Shown: piece by piece, positions 24,612 to 33,390 of the stretch
How positions within the stretch are numbered: the first letter of the stretch is position 1
Layout: each line of letters starts with the position of its first letter
Origin: CAYFJV01 sp964460605
GTDB taxonomy: Archaea; Nanobdellota; Nanobdellia; Woesearchaeales; GW2011-AR9
Direction of reading: 5' to 3'
Length of the DNA: 64,000 bases
Assembly (NCBI GenBank): GCA_964460605.1
Contig: CAYWPT010000002.1
Location: 1-64,000, forward strand
The notes under the pieces: generated by a model
What the model was told of the DNA's origin: nothing
Databases searched by the model: none
The model's input: only the letters and a program-made list of their open reading frames with translations
Position numbers and translations under genes: made by a program

Positions 24612-26447
24612 TTATTCAACAGTCACTGACTTAGCCAAGTTACGTGGTTGATCAATTTCACATCCACGAGCTAAAGCGGTATAATAAGCAAGAAGCTGTA
24701 AAGGAATAGAAAAGACAATAGCTTGTAGATAATCAGGAACTTCGGGAACTCGAATAACATGATCTACAAAGTTAGCAACCTCATGATCATTTCTTTGTAC
24801 TAAAGCCACTACTTTAGCACTACGGGCCTTCACTTCTTGCACATTACTCAATATTTTTTCATAAATGGGATCATTTTTAGGGATAATGGTCACTACTGGA
24901 AAACCATCTTCAAGCAAAGCAATAGGACCATGCTTCATCTCTGCTGCAGGAAAAGCTTCTGAATGAATATAAGAAATCTCTTTCATTTTCAAAGAACCTT
25001 CTAAAGCAGTAGGCACATTTATTCCACGACCTAAGAAAAAACAGCTTTTAGCATCTTTAAACTCCTGAGCAATTTTTTTGATATTTTCTTCTTCTTCATA
25101 ACATTCCTTCACTAATTCTGGAACGGTAGTTAAAGAATCTAATTTTTTCTCCGTCTCTTCTCTTGACAAAGCACCTTTAATATAACCTAAAGTGAAAGCA
25201 AATTTTAAGATACTCAGCACTTGACCTGTAAAGGCTTTTGTTGATGCAACTCCAATCTCTGGTCCTGCACGGATATAAGTCCCTGCTGCAACTTCTCGCG
25301 CAATACTACTTCCTACAACATTGACAAAAGCAAAAGTTTTTGCACCATTTTTTTTTGCTTCATCTAAAGCAGCTAATGTATCTGCTGTCTCTCCACTTTG
25401 TGAGATAACTATAAATAAATCTTTAGGCCCAATAATTGGTTTTTTGTACCTAAACTCTGATGCATACTCCACATCTACTGGAATTCTACAATACTTTTCA
25501 ATAACTGTTTTCGCAACTAATGCAGCATGCCAAGAAGTTCCACAAGCAGCAAAAACAATACGGTCTAATTTCTTTACAAAATCTTCAGGCAATTTTCTTT
25601 GTAATTTTTCAACTGCATGGTTTAAATTTGTTCTTCCTGCGATACAATTACGCAAACTCTCAGGTTGCTCATAAATCTCTTTGAGCATAAAATGGTCATA
25701 ACCATTTTTTTCCATAGCGCTTAAATCCCATTCAATGTGTGTTTCATTTCTATCTAGACATTTATCGTGCCCTTCACAAAGGTTATGTAAATCATAGCTA
25801 GTACTACTCACAACTAAAACATCATCATCTTCTAAATATAACACTCTACGTGTATGTTCTAAAAATGCAGCAGGATCTGAAGCTATAAAATACTCTCCAT
25901 CACCAATTCCTAAACAAAGTGGACTCCCTTTTCTAGCAGCATACAATTTATTCTCCGCTTTATTTAAAATCACGATTCCATAGGCACCGACAACTTCATG
26001 CAGGGCGTCCATAACTGCTTTTTGAAAATCACTTTGGCCATTTTTCTTATAGAAATAATCAACTACTTTGGTTAAAACCTCTGAATCTGTTTGAGAATAA
26101 AATTGGTAGCCTTTCTCTTGCATTTTTTTCTTTAATGAAGCATAATTTTCAATAATCCCATTGTGTACAAGAGCAATACTTTTTTCCTTATTCTGATGTG
26201 GGTGCGCGTTCGCTTCTGTTGGACTTCCATGTGTTGCCCAACGGGTGTGCGCAATACCAATAGAACCCGGTAAAACCTTATGTTTTAAATTAATTACTTT
26301 ACCAACAGCTTTATTGATGTGTAGTTCATCATCAGAAAAAGTTGACACGCCAGCAGAATCGTAACCTCTATACTCCAATCTTTCTAAACCATTTACAAGG
26401 ATTGGAAAGGCTTCTTTCCAACCTATATACGCTGTTATGCCACACAT
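24612..26447 (-). CDS. glmS: Glucosamine-6-phosphate synthase
   Basis: The 611-residue enzyme makes glucosamine-6-phosphate from fructose-6-phosphate and glutamine. ATG 26447 puts the nucleophile Cys directly after Met (MCGITAYIG), as the N-terminal nucleophile requires. The glutaminase part shows HTRWATHGSPTEANAHPH. Two SIS domains follow, with SQSGETADTLAAL and STKAFTGQ, then AEMKHGPIALLED, and the C terminus is the canonical RNLAKSVTVE. Length is normal. It feeds UDP-GlcNAc for surface glycans. Confidence 0.95.
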   Translation of the reverse strand: MCGITAYIGWKEAFPILVNGLERLEYRGYDSAGVSTFSDDELHINKAVGKVINLKHKVLPGSIGIAHTRWATHGSPTEANAHPHQNKEKSIALVHNGIIENYASLKKKMQEKGYQFYSQTDSEVLTKVVDYFYKKNGQSDFQKAVMDALHEVVGAYGIVILNKAENKLYAARKGSPLCLGIGDGEYFIASDPAAFLEHTRRVLYLEDDDVLVVSSTSYDLHNLCEGHDKCLDRNETHIEWDLSAMEKNGYDHFMLKEIYEQPESLRNCIAGRTNLNHAVEKLQRKLPEDFVKKLDRIVFAACGTSWHAALVAKTVIEKYCRIPVDVEYASEFRYKKPIIGPKDLFIVISQSGETADTLAALDEAKKNGAKTFAFVNVVGSSIAREVAAGTYIRAGPEIGVASTKAFTGQVLSILKFAFTLGYIKGALSREETEKKLDSLTTVPELVKECYEEEENIKKIAQEFKDAKSCFFLGRGINVPTALEGSLKMKEISYIHSEAFPAAEMKHGPIALLEDGFPVVTIIPKNDPIYEKILSNVQEVKARSAKVVALVQRNDHEVANFVDHVIRVPEVPDYLQAIVFSIPLQLLAYYTALARGCEIDQPRNLAKSVTVE

Positions 26448-26522
26448 TTCAATGTAAAGAAACAAGAAAATACTTTAAGAATTTTATGGAAGTAGGGATT
26501 AGTCACTCTTAGAGACTAAAGA

Positions 26523-26684
26523 TTTATAAATAAACTACATTCTAACTTTAATATTGCCAATGACTTGTTACTCGGTGACTTGGAGGCGAAACGAAATGTT
26601 TCATCTTCTAAATTGAGTAAATAATCAAGTTCTAGCAAAAATCAAACTAATTAAACTATAATTTAGTTTAGGGGTAAATATAAA
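26523..26684 (+). promoter_or_regulatory. Promoter and long structured leader of the L7Ae operon
   Basis: A TTTATAAATA box (26523-26531) predicts a transcript start near 26555, giving a leader of about 130 bases, unusual where most genes look leaderless. The leader holds a closed stem TTACTC/GAGTAA (26568-26573 with 26615-26620) around an inner GAAAC/GTTTC hairpin, then AAACTA/TAGTTT. AGGGGT precedes the ATG. Autoregulation by L7Ae binding is possible, but I cannot draw a proper kink-turn. Confidence 0.4.
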
Positions 26685-27005
26685 ATGGTTGATGAAGCAA
26701 AAGTATTAGAAGCTGTGGAAATCGCAAGAAACACAGGAAAAATTAGAAAAGGGTCCAACGAAGCTACCAAAGCTTTAGAAAAAGGGATCGCAAAATTAGT
26801 TGTATATGCAAGCGACGTAAGTCCTAAAGAAGTTGTAATGCACTTACCCTTACTTAGTAAAGAAAAAGGCGTAACATGCATTGAGATTAGCAAAAAAGAA
26901 GATCTTGGCGCAGCAGCAGGCTTACCAGTAAGCACAGCAGCAGTAGCAGTTGTAAAAGAAGGAGACGCAAAAGCAATTATCGAATCTTTAGCTAGCGAAG
27001 AATAG
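26685..27005 (+). CDS. rpl7ae: Ribosomal protein L7Ae
   Basis: The 106-residue kink-turn-binding protein has the family core: GKIRKGSNEATKALEKG, the RNA-binding helix, VVYASDVSPKEVVMHLPLL and the C-terminal GLPVSTAAVAVVKEG. It is a component of the large ribosomal subunit and of C/D and H/ACA RNPs and RNase P in archaea. It is the first gene of a cluster with S28e, L24e, Ndk and EF-2. Confidence 0.95.
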   Translation: MVDEAKVLEAVEIARNTGKIRKGSNEATKALEKGIAKLVVYASDVSPKEVVMHLPLLSKEKGVTCIEISKKEDLGAAAGLPVSTAAVAVVKEGDAKAIIESLASEE

Positions 27006-27014
27006 GTGCATAAG

Positions 27015-27302
27015 ATGGCTAAAAAAGATAACAAAAAAGGCGGAAAAAAGGATGCTGGTAAATCAGATGGAAACACAATCCATTTTGCACAAGCATTCCC
27101 TGCAGAAGTAAAGGAAATTATCGCTCGTGCAGGTAGCCGTGGCGGATTAACTCAAGTAATGGCTTTAATTCTTGACGGTAGAGATAAGAATAAAGCAATC
27201 CGAAGGAACGTAAAAGGTCCAGTACGAAAAGGCGACATAATCATGTTACTTGATACTGAGATTGAAGCGCAACGTCTTGGTGGACGTAAGCGTAAGAAAT
27301 GA
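27015..27302 (+). CDS. rps28e: Ribosomal protein S28e
   Basis: The 95-residue protein carries the S28e core, with GGLTQVMALILDGRDKNKAI then RRNVKGPVRKGDIIMLLDTE and EAQRL. It has an extra Lys/Gly-rich N-terminal extension of about 25 residues. ATG 27015 is used rather than 27006 because AGGTG lies just before it. The stop of L7Ae (TAG) is 12 bases upstream, so the genes are co-transcribed. Confidence 0.93.
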   Translation: MAKKDNKKGGKKDAGKSDGNTIHFAQAFPAEVKEIIARAGSRGGLTQVMALILDGRDKNKAIRRNVKGPVRKGDIIMLLDTEIEAQRLGGRKRKK

Positions 27303-27313
27303 GGTAACTAAAG

Positions 27314-27517
27314 ATGGCAAAATGCAGTTTTTGTGGAAAAAACATTGAAAAAGGAACCGGAAAGATCTACGCTTACACCAGTGGTAAAGTTGATAACTTT
27401 TGTAGTAACAAATGTGAAAAAAACAAATTGAAACTCGGAAGAAAAAACTTAGTTACCAAATGGACAGAAGCATTCCGTTCAGAAAAGAGCAAAAAGGCTG
27501 GATCTTCAAAAAAATAG
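27314..27517 (+). CDS. rpl24e: Ribosomal protein L24e
   Basis: The 67-residue zinc-binding ribosomal protein has the canonical C-x2-C and C-x3-C pairs (CSFCGK and FCSNKCEKN) and the downstream RKNLVTKWTEAFR. A GAGGTAAC ribosome-binding site precedes it, 12 bases after S28e. A Lys/Ser-rich tail ends the protein. Confidence 0.95.
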   Translation: MAKCSFCGKNIEKGTGKIYAYTSGKVDNFCSNKCEKNKLKLGRKNLVTKWTEAFRSEKSKKAGSSKK

Positions 27518-27562
27518 ATCTTTTATTTTTATTTAGCTTTATATTTAACGGGGTATCATAAA

Positions 27563-28054
27563 ATGATCGAAAGAAGTTTAGTATTATTAAAACCAGACGC
27601 TGTACAGCGTGGATTCATGGGAAAAATCATCATGCGTTTTGAAGATGCAGGAATGAAAATTGTTGGCGCTAAAATGGTCTGGATGGACAAAGATTTTGGT
27701 AAAAAACATTATTTTGATGTTGCTGACAGAAGAGGAGAAAAAGTATTAGAAGTTCTTCTCGGATTTATGACTCAAGGTCCAGTAATGGCACTCTGTGTTG
27801 AAGGAATTAATGCAGTAGAAAATGTAAGGAAAATGGTTGGTGGAACTGAACCAAAAGGAGCTGCACCTGGAACAATCAGAGGAGACTTTGCTCACGTAAG
27901 TTTTGCTTATGCTGACGAAAAAGGAATTGGTGTTAAGAATTTAATCCATGCTTCAGGAAATGTTGAAGAAGCAAAAATGGAAGTTGGATTATGGTTCAAA
28001 AATGAAGAATTACACACATACAAAACTGTGCATGATATGCACATCTTAGAATAA
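27563..28054 (+). CDS. ndk: Nucleoside diphosphate kinase
   Basis: The 163-residue enzyme transfers the gamma phosphate between NTPs. It has ERSLVLLKPDAVQRGFMGKI, the phosphate-binding RKMVGGTEPKGAAPGTIRGD and the catalytic His in NLIHASGNVEEAK. The family usually has HGSDS or HASDS; here it is HASGN. The length is slightly above the usual ~150. It lies in the L7Ae operon, as in many archaea. Confidence 0.93.
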   Translation: MIERSLVLLKPDAVQRGFMGKIIMRFEDAGMKIVGAKMVWMDKDFGKKHYFDVADRRGEKVLEVLLGFMTQGPVMALCVEGINAVENVRKMVGGTEPKGAAPGTIRGDFAHVSFAYADEKGIGVKNLIHASGNVEEAKMEVGLWFKNEELHTYKTVHDMHILE

Positions 28055-28076
28055 ATTTCACGAGGATATAAAAAAA

Positions 28077-30260
28077 ATGGCAGAAAAAATGGTGGATCAA
28101 GTAACCAGAATTATGGAAGATCCAAAACATATAAGAAATATTGCTATCTGTGCACATATTGATCATGGAAAGACAACATTTTCAGACAACTTACTCTCTG
28201 GAGCAGGTATGATGAGTGAAGCTTTAGCTGGTAAAGCAAGGCAATTAGATTTCCACGATGATGAAGCAGAAAGAGGAATTACAATTGATTCAGCTGCAGT
28301 ATCTATGGTACACAAAGTTGAGGAAGAAGAATATTTAATTAATTTAATTGATACTCCTGGTCACGTAGATTTTGGTGGTGATGTAACACGAGCTATGAGG
28401 GCAGTAGATGGTGCAATTGTACTTATCTGTGCTTCAGAAGGAGCAATGCCTCAGACTGAAACTGTTCTTAGACAAGCTTTACGTGAAAAAGTAAAACCTG
28501 TTTTATTCATTAACAAAGTTGACAGATTAATCAAAGAGTTACAATTAACCCCACAGCAAATGCAAGAACGTTTTGTAAAACAAATTGCAGAGATTAACAG
28601 AATCATCAAAGGTCTTTTACCAGAAGGTAAAGCTGACGATTGGTTAGTTAACGTTGCAAACGGAACTGTGGCTTTTGGTTCAGCTTTCCATAATTGGGCT
28701 TTAAGCGTACCTTACATGCAGAAAAATGGAATATCTTTCGCAGATATTATTGCTGCTTACCAAGGTGAAGATGAAGCTTACAAAGAGTTAGCTAAAAAAG
28801 CTCCTCTGCACGAAGTTGTATTAGATATGGTAGTAGGACATCACCCTAACCCTGTAACTGCGCAAGCTTACAGAGTACCTAACTTATGGCATGGAGATTT
28901 AGAAAGTGTTGATGGAAAAGCTCTAACTACTTGTGATCCTAACGGTAAATCTTACTTTGTAGTCACTAAAGTTGTAGTAGATCCTCAAGCAGGAGAAATC
29001 GCAGCTGGTCGTCTTTTCAGTGGTAAACTGAAAAAAGGAGACGAAGTATTCTTGAACAGAGCAAATGTTCCTGGAAGAGTTCAACAAGTATACATCTATA
29101 ATGGTGCGAAAAGAGAAATTGTAGATCATGCAGTCTCTGGTAACATCATTGGTGTAAGTGGACTTAAAGGCGGTATGCCTGGGGAAACAGCAACTGCTGG
29201 CGGACCTGCAGAACCTTTTGATGCAATCTCACACATTTTCGATCCGGTAGTAAGTAAAGCTATCGAAGCGAAAAGACCTGCTGACTTACCTAAATTAATT
29301 GAAGTACTTCACCAAGTACAAAAAGAAGATCCAACCATTAAAGTTGAGATTAACGAAGAAACTGGTGAGCATTTAATGCACGGTATGGGTGAATTACATC
29401 TAGAAATCATCGAGAACAGAATTAAAACTGAAAAAGGTGTAGAAGTAAAAACTTCACCACCTATCGTAACTTACAGAGAAGCTATTACTAAAACTTCATC
29501 TGAAGCTGAAGGGAAATCTCCTAACAAGCACAACAGGTTATACTTTACAGTTGAACCAATGCCTGAAGGAATTGCTAAAGGCATCAATGATGGTGAAATG
29601 CCTTCTGGAAGATTTAAGAAGAAAGATGCAGCAGTAACCGAATTCTTAAGAGAACAAGGATGGGATGCTAAGGCTTCAAGCAAAGTTCGAGCTGTTTTCG
29701 AAGGAAACATGTTCATTGATGATACTCGTGGTATTGTACACATTAACGAGATCATGGAAATGGTCTTAGATATGTTCCAGGATGTAATGAAGGCTGGTCC
29801 TTTAGCTAAAGATCCAATGATTAATGTAATGGTACGATTAAAAGATTGTAAACTACACGAAGATGCAATCCACAGAGGTCCTGCTCAGATGTATCCTGCA
29901 GTACGTGAAGGTATCCGTGCAGCAGTTATGCAAGCTGGCCCTGTATTGTATGAACCATTACAAGTTACAAGAATTGAAGGTCCTACCGAATACATGGGTG
30001 AGATGTCAAAACTTGTAAGTTCTCGTAGAGGACAATTATTGGACATGCAACAAGAAGGAGATTTAACTATTATCAAGGCGAGAATGCCAGTAGGAGAGCT
30101 TTTCGGATGGAGTAATGCACTTCGTTCAGCTACTGGTGGTCGTGGTAGTTCCTCATTAGTTTCACAAGATTTCGAGAAACTTCCAATGGAATTACAGGAT
30201 AAGGTTAGGCAGCAAATTATCCAAAGAAAAGGTTTAAGCTCAGGAAGTTTAGGCGCTTAA
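28077..30260 (+). CDS. fusA: Elongation factor 2 (aEF-2)
   Basis: The 727-residue translocase has G1 AHIDHGKTT, G2/G3 ERGITIDSAA and DTPGHVDFGGD, and G4 NKVDRL, followed by domains II-V. The domain IV tip has DAIHRGPAQ, in which the His is the diphthamide site. Its modifying enzyme Dph2 is encoded as two split genes in this window. EF-2 takes the slot after ndk where many archaea have IF2. A ribosome-binding site GAGGAT precedes it. Confidence 0.96.
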   Translation: MAEKMVDQVTRIMEDPKHIRNIAICAHIDHGKTTFSDNLLSGAGMMSEALAGKARQLDFHDDEAERGITIDSAAVSMVHKVEEEEYLINLIDTPGHVDFGGDVTRAMRAVDGAIVLICASEGAMPQTETVLRQALREKVKPVLFINKVDRLIKELQLTPQQMQERFVKQIAEINRIIKGLLPEGKADDWLVNVANGTVAFGSAFHNWALSVPYMQKNGISFADIIAAYQGEDEAYKELAKKAPLHEVVLDMVVGHHPNPVTAQAYRVPNLWHGDLESVDGKALTTCDPNGKSYFVVTKVVVDPQAGEIAAGRLFSGKLKKGDEVFLNRANVPGRVQQVYIYNGAKREIVDHAVSGNIIGVSGLKGGMPGETATAGGPAEPFDAISHIFDPVVSKAIEAKRPADLPKLIEVLHQVQKEDPTIKVEINEETGEHLMHGMGELHLEIIENRIKTEKGVEVKTSPPIVTYREAITKTSSEAEGKSPNKHNRLYFTVEPMPEGIAKGINDGEMPSGRFKKKDAAVTEFLREQGWDAKASSKVRAVFEGNMFIDDTRGIVHINEIMEMVLDMFQDVMKAGPLAKDPMINVMVRLKDCKLHEDAIHRGPAQMYPAVREGIRAAVMQAGPVLYEPLQVTRIEGPTEYMGEMSKLVSSRRGQLLDMQQEGDLTIIKARMPVGELFGWSNALRSATGGRGSSSLVSQDFEKLPMELQDKVRQQIIQRKGLSSGSLGA

Positions 30261-30388
30261 TTCTTTTTTATTTTTTAATAAGTTAGAATTATGTTAATAC
30301 ATTGCAAATAGAAAGTAATGTGAATAGAAGTTGATTTTTCTATTAGTGTAGCCTCAATCTTTTTAACTTATTAGGTATTCCTCTTATT

Positions 30389-31771
30389 TTAATCATTTTT
30401 AGTGCTTATCAAACTATATCTTTCTAAAATCTCTCCGTAGTCTCTTTTTTGTTCATTTCTCATCAACCACACATCAGTCATAAGAGATTTGCTTCCATCC
30501 TTCCACATTGGGTCTATACCAAAAGATTTTTGATAAAGTTTTTTTGCAATTCTTTTTCTTCTTCTTTGTTCTCTTTTATCTCCTTCGAGAAGACTAATTT
30601 CGTACTCAAATTCAGCTTGAACATATCTTTTAAATCCAGGATTAATTATCTCAATTATATGATTCAGTGTTTCATAATATGGTCTAATTTTTATCTCCTT
30701 GTATTTAGTGCCCATAATCCCATTTAATGCATCTCTAAAAAATCCGTCCGCATATCCCCCTCTTAAAACTTCTAATAATTCTTGAATTACTTGTTCATGT
30801 GTTTCACTCAATTTTTTAATTTTTTCAACTTTTTCACTTTGAACATAAGCTGATAAAATATCGTTTTGGATTATTTTTGAAAATAAACCAAAACAAATAG
30901 CTCCAAGATCATTTTTAGAATAATCTTTGCCGCTTATTTGTGATGATTCAAATTCTTCTTTAAATTCTTCGTCTTTACTAACATCATGAATTGATAAAAC
31001 ATAAGCATCAATAAATTTTCCAAAAATATTTCTAAGAACGAAATAATCTTTAAACAATTCTTTGTCTGTAATTGTCTCTAAATTTGGTCCATTATCTCTT
31101 ACAACATAAACACCTTTTCGTAGATTTGATTCAATTTTTTCGCTTCTTCTTTTATTCCTTCTATCTCTTTTTCCCTCTTTAATATCTTTGACACCTATAA
31201 CCTTTACTGGTTGATATTTTTCTTCAATTATATTCCCAAAATGTTCTCTAAGAATAAGCTCAACTTCATCTTTAATTGAAATATGTCTATCTGAACCATT
31301 TATCTTTTCCCTTTTTTTTTCTTTTTCACAAGTTTTTCCATTAGAAAAATAATTTGAAACTGCTTGTCTTAATGTAACGTAAACTTTATAACTATGATGA
31401 AATCCTTCTTCCTCTCCAAAACTATCATAAATTCCTTGAAACTCTGGATTAATTTCTGTGAGCACTTTAAAAATGTCCCAATTACTTGGTGCTAATGTTT
31501 CTCCTTTTAACCAACTATCAATACTTTGTCTTGATCGTTTTAAATCCTCTTCATTTTCAAGAATTTCACTAATAAGCTCATTCATTGTTCTATATTCTAC
31601 TGTATCAAAGTCTTCTTCTTCTCCTAAAGCAATCTCTTTTAATCTTTCCTTGAAATCACTTTCAAAACCAGTGACTAAGAGGTGGCGCATTCTTGTAACT
31701 GGGTATTCAGCATCAACAATTTCATGAAGACCCCTTTCAGCTTCCTTGTACCTTTCACTGCTTTGTAACAT
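30389..31771 (-). CDS. Unknown protein; frame continues upstream past a stop
   Basis: This 460-residue, highly charged protein is mostly helical (GVKDIKEGKRDRRNKRRSEK, GDKREQRRRKRIAKKLY). No family is recognised. The ATG at 31771 has AAGGAG about 15 bases upstream. The reading frame continues upstream without a break to an ATG at 31957 except for one TAA at 31850-31852, and the only good TATA box sits ahead of 31957. It is therefore either the downstream part of a disrupted ~520-residue gene or a reinitiated product. Confidence 0.6.
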   Translation of the reverse strand: MLQSSERYKEAERGLHEIVDAEYPVTRMRHLLVTGFESDFKERLKEIALGEEEDFDTVEYRTMNELISEILENEEDLKRSRQSIDSWLKGETLAPSNWDIFKVLTEINPEFQGIYDSFGEEEGFHHSYKVYVTLRQAVSNYFSNGKTCEKEKKREKINGSDRHISIKDEVELILREHFGNIIEEKYQPVKVIGVKDIKEGKRDRRNKRRSEKIESNLRKGVYVVRDNGPNLETITDKELFKDYFVLRNIFGKFIDAYVLSIHDVSKDEEFKEEFESSQISGKDYSKNDLGAICFGLFSKIIQNDILSAYVQSEKVEKIKKLSETHEQVIQELLEVLRGGYADGFFRDALNGIMGTKYKEIKIRPYYETLNHIIEIINPGFKRYVQAEFEYEISLLEGDKREQRRRKRIAKKLYQKSFGIDPMWKDGSKSLMTDVWLMRNEQKRDYGEILERYSLISTKND

Positions 31772-31849
31772 TTCAAGAGTAAAATCTCCTTTAATGTGAT
31801 TCCTTTCATATAAAACCAGGTCTTCTTTCCTTACCTCTTTTGCTGGAAT

Positions 31850-31957
31850 TTAGTGATAAAATCCATCTCTTAATTGGACAAGAACATTAGCATTAGGCGG
31901 AAGAAGTGTTTGACCAAAATGTGTGTCAATTAATACACCTAATGTTCTTTTTTTCAT
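31850..31957 (-). pseudogene. 5' part of the disrupted gene, ends at in-frame TAA
   Basis: From ATG 31957 (TATA box ATTTATAAAT at about 31981-31990) 35 codons are read, ending RDGFYH then TAA. The next in-frame codons encode IPAKEVRKEDLVLYERNHIK and lead into the 460-residue ORF. The joined sequence (VLVQLRDGFYH, gap, IPAKEVRKEDLVLYE) reads as one domain with a Hint/intein-like beta pattern. A nonsense mutation (perhaps AAA to TAA) or sequencing error is the simplest reading. Confidence 0.55.
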
Positions 31958-32240
31958 AATACTTTATTTTTTTCTTTCATATTTATAAATATATTGTTGG
32001 TTTTTATCACTGCCCAGTAATATTTAATATCTGTTGGTAGAATTTTAGTGATAGAACTTTGATTTCATTAATTTCAGTACTTTTTTTAACAATTTTTTTC
32101 CTCATTTTGGCATATTTCAGCTATTTTACTAACTAATTAACTAAAAACAAGCATACTCTATCTTCTAACGTTTATTTGCCATTTAGTGACTAACGCTAAA
32201 ATCCTAAAGGTTTATATGATTTAAATTTTATTTTTCTTAA

Positions 32241-33224
32241 ATGAAGAAAATTTATATTATTTTTTCAGTACTTCTTTTTTTTCTTTTCACGGCGTGTACT
32301 ATTACTCCAAATCAAGAAGAGATTCTTAGTTTAGAAGCTTATGGAGAAGATTTTGATATTAGTTCAATTAATATTGTTGATTATAAAGCAGAAACAAAAG
32401 ATGGGATTACTATTTACAAAGATATTCCTTATGGAGAAGATGATCATTTTAGTTTTGATTTATACACTAATAAAGAATTTAAAGGAAAACCAGTTGTTTT
32501 TGTTGTGCATGGTGGAAGTACAGAAGTTGGGAAAAAAAGTAAAATGAAAGAAAGGGCTTTACTTTATGCACAAGAAGGTTATGTTGTTGTAAGTCCAGAT
32601 TATAAATGGGGGTTTGAGTTTTATTCTTTAGGGATTTCAGGGTCACATTCAGTTGCCTGTTCAATTGCAAGTTTTAAAAAATTAGCAAGGCCTTTTGGTG
32701 TAGACATTGATAATTTAGTTGTACATGGCTACAGTTTTGGTGGATACATTAGCAGTTTAATGGTTTTTAATCAGGAAAATGAATGGCTTAAAGGATGTTC
32801 AGTACAAGACGAATTAATAACTCCTGTAGCTTATATAGGTGAAAGCTCAAATTATGGAAATATTCTTCCTACTGGTTTTACACCTGAGCTTGGTAAAGAT
32901 GGACTTTTTATTATGGGACCTGAAAAATTATTAGAATTAATAGATATTTATAGTGATACTCGTGATCCAAGATTAGGTGCGATTAATTTTGTTGATCAAA
33001 CTGATCCACCTTCATTGTTCTTTCATGGTACTGCTGATCCTAAATTTAATGAACAAAGATCTATTGATATGGTCGAAACTTTAGAAGATAATGGTGTAGA
33101 ATCTCAAGTATTCATTGAACAAGATGCTGGTCACTCCATTGGTATTTCTCAAGGAACAAATGAAGATGTAATTGAACTTCTTTTAACCTTTGTAGCTCAG
33201 AATACTGAATCTGCTCAGGAATGA
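32241..33224 (+). CDS. Secreted lipoprotein alpha/beta hydrolase
   Basis: The 327-residue protein begins with a signal peptide ending LFFLFTACT, a lipobox-like Cys at about residue 19, so it is probably membrane-anchored outside the cell. The hydrolase core shows an oxyanion HGGST, the nucleophile elbow HGYSFGGY, an Asp in HGTADPKF and the His in DAGHSIG, the full Ser-Asp-His set of an esterase or peptidase. It is flanked by the disrupted gene and the EF-1A leader and appears monocistronic. Confidence 0.85.
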   Translation: MKKIYIIFSVLLFFLFTACTITPNQEEILSLEAYGEDFDISSINIVDYKAETKDGITIYKDIPYGEDDHFSFDLYTNKEFKGKPVVFVVHGGSTEVGKKSKMKERALLYAQEGYVVVSPDYKWGFEFYSLGISGSHSVACSIASFKKLARPFGVDIDNLVVHGYSFGGYISSLMVFNQENEWLKGCSVQDELITPVAYIGESSNYGNILPTGFTPELGKDGLFIMGPEKLLELIDIYSDTRDPRLGAINFVDQTDPPSLFFHGTADPKFNEQRSIDMVETLEDNGVESQVFIEQDAGHSIGISQGTNEDVIELLLTFVAQNTESAQE

Positions 33225-33262
33225 TTATTTTAAGACTATTCTTTCTCTACAATTCAATAGAA

Positions 33263-33390
33263 ATATTTATAAAGAAACTGCGTTGTCACCAGATTAACTG
33301 AAACTCAAGCTAATTAAGCTAAAAAAGAGGATTTTGGGGTTAAAAATCAATCTTATTCAATGTTAATCAAGATTGGGAGAAATATAAAGA
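33263..33390 (+). promoter_or_regulatory. Promoter and leader of EF-1A
   Basis: A TATTTATAAAG box (33263-33273) predicts a start near 33297 and a leader of about 95 bases. The leader includes a 7-bp stem, CAATCTT/AAGATTG (33348-33354 and 33369-33375), directly followed by GGGAGA, the ribosome-binding site. The hairpin could hold the site in a regulated state. Confidence 0.45.

Noticed and set aside
26568..26620. Kink-turn in the L7Ae leader
   Set aside because: I could not place tandem G-A pairs opposite a three-base bulge in the visible stems, so only a folded leader is claimed.
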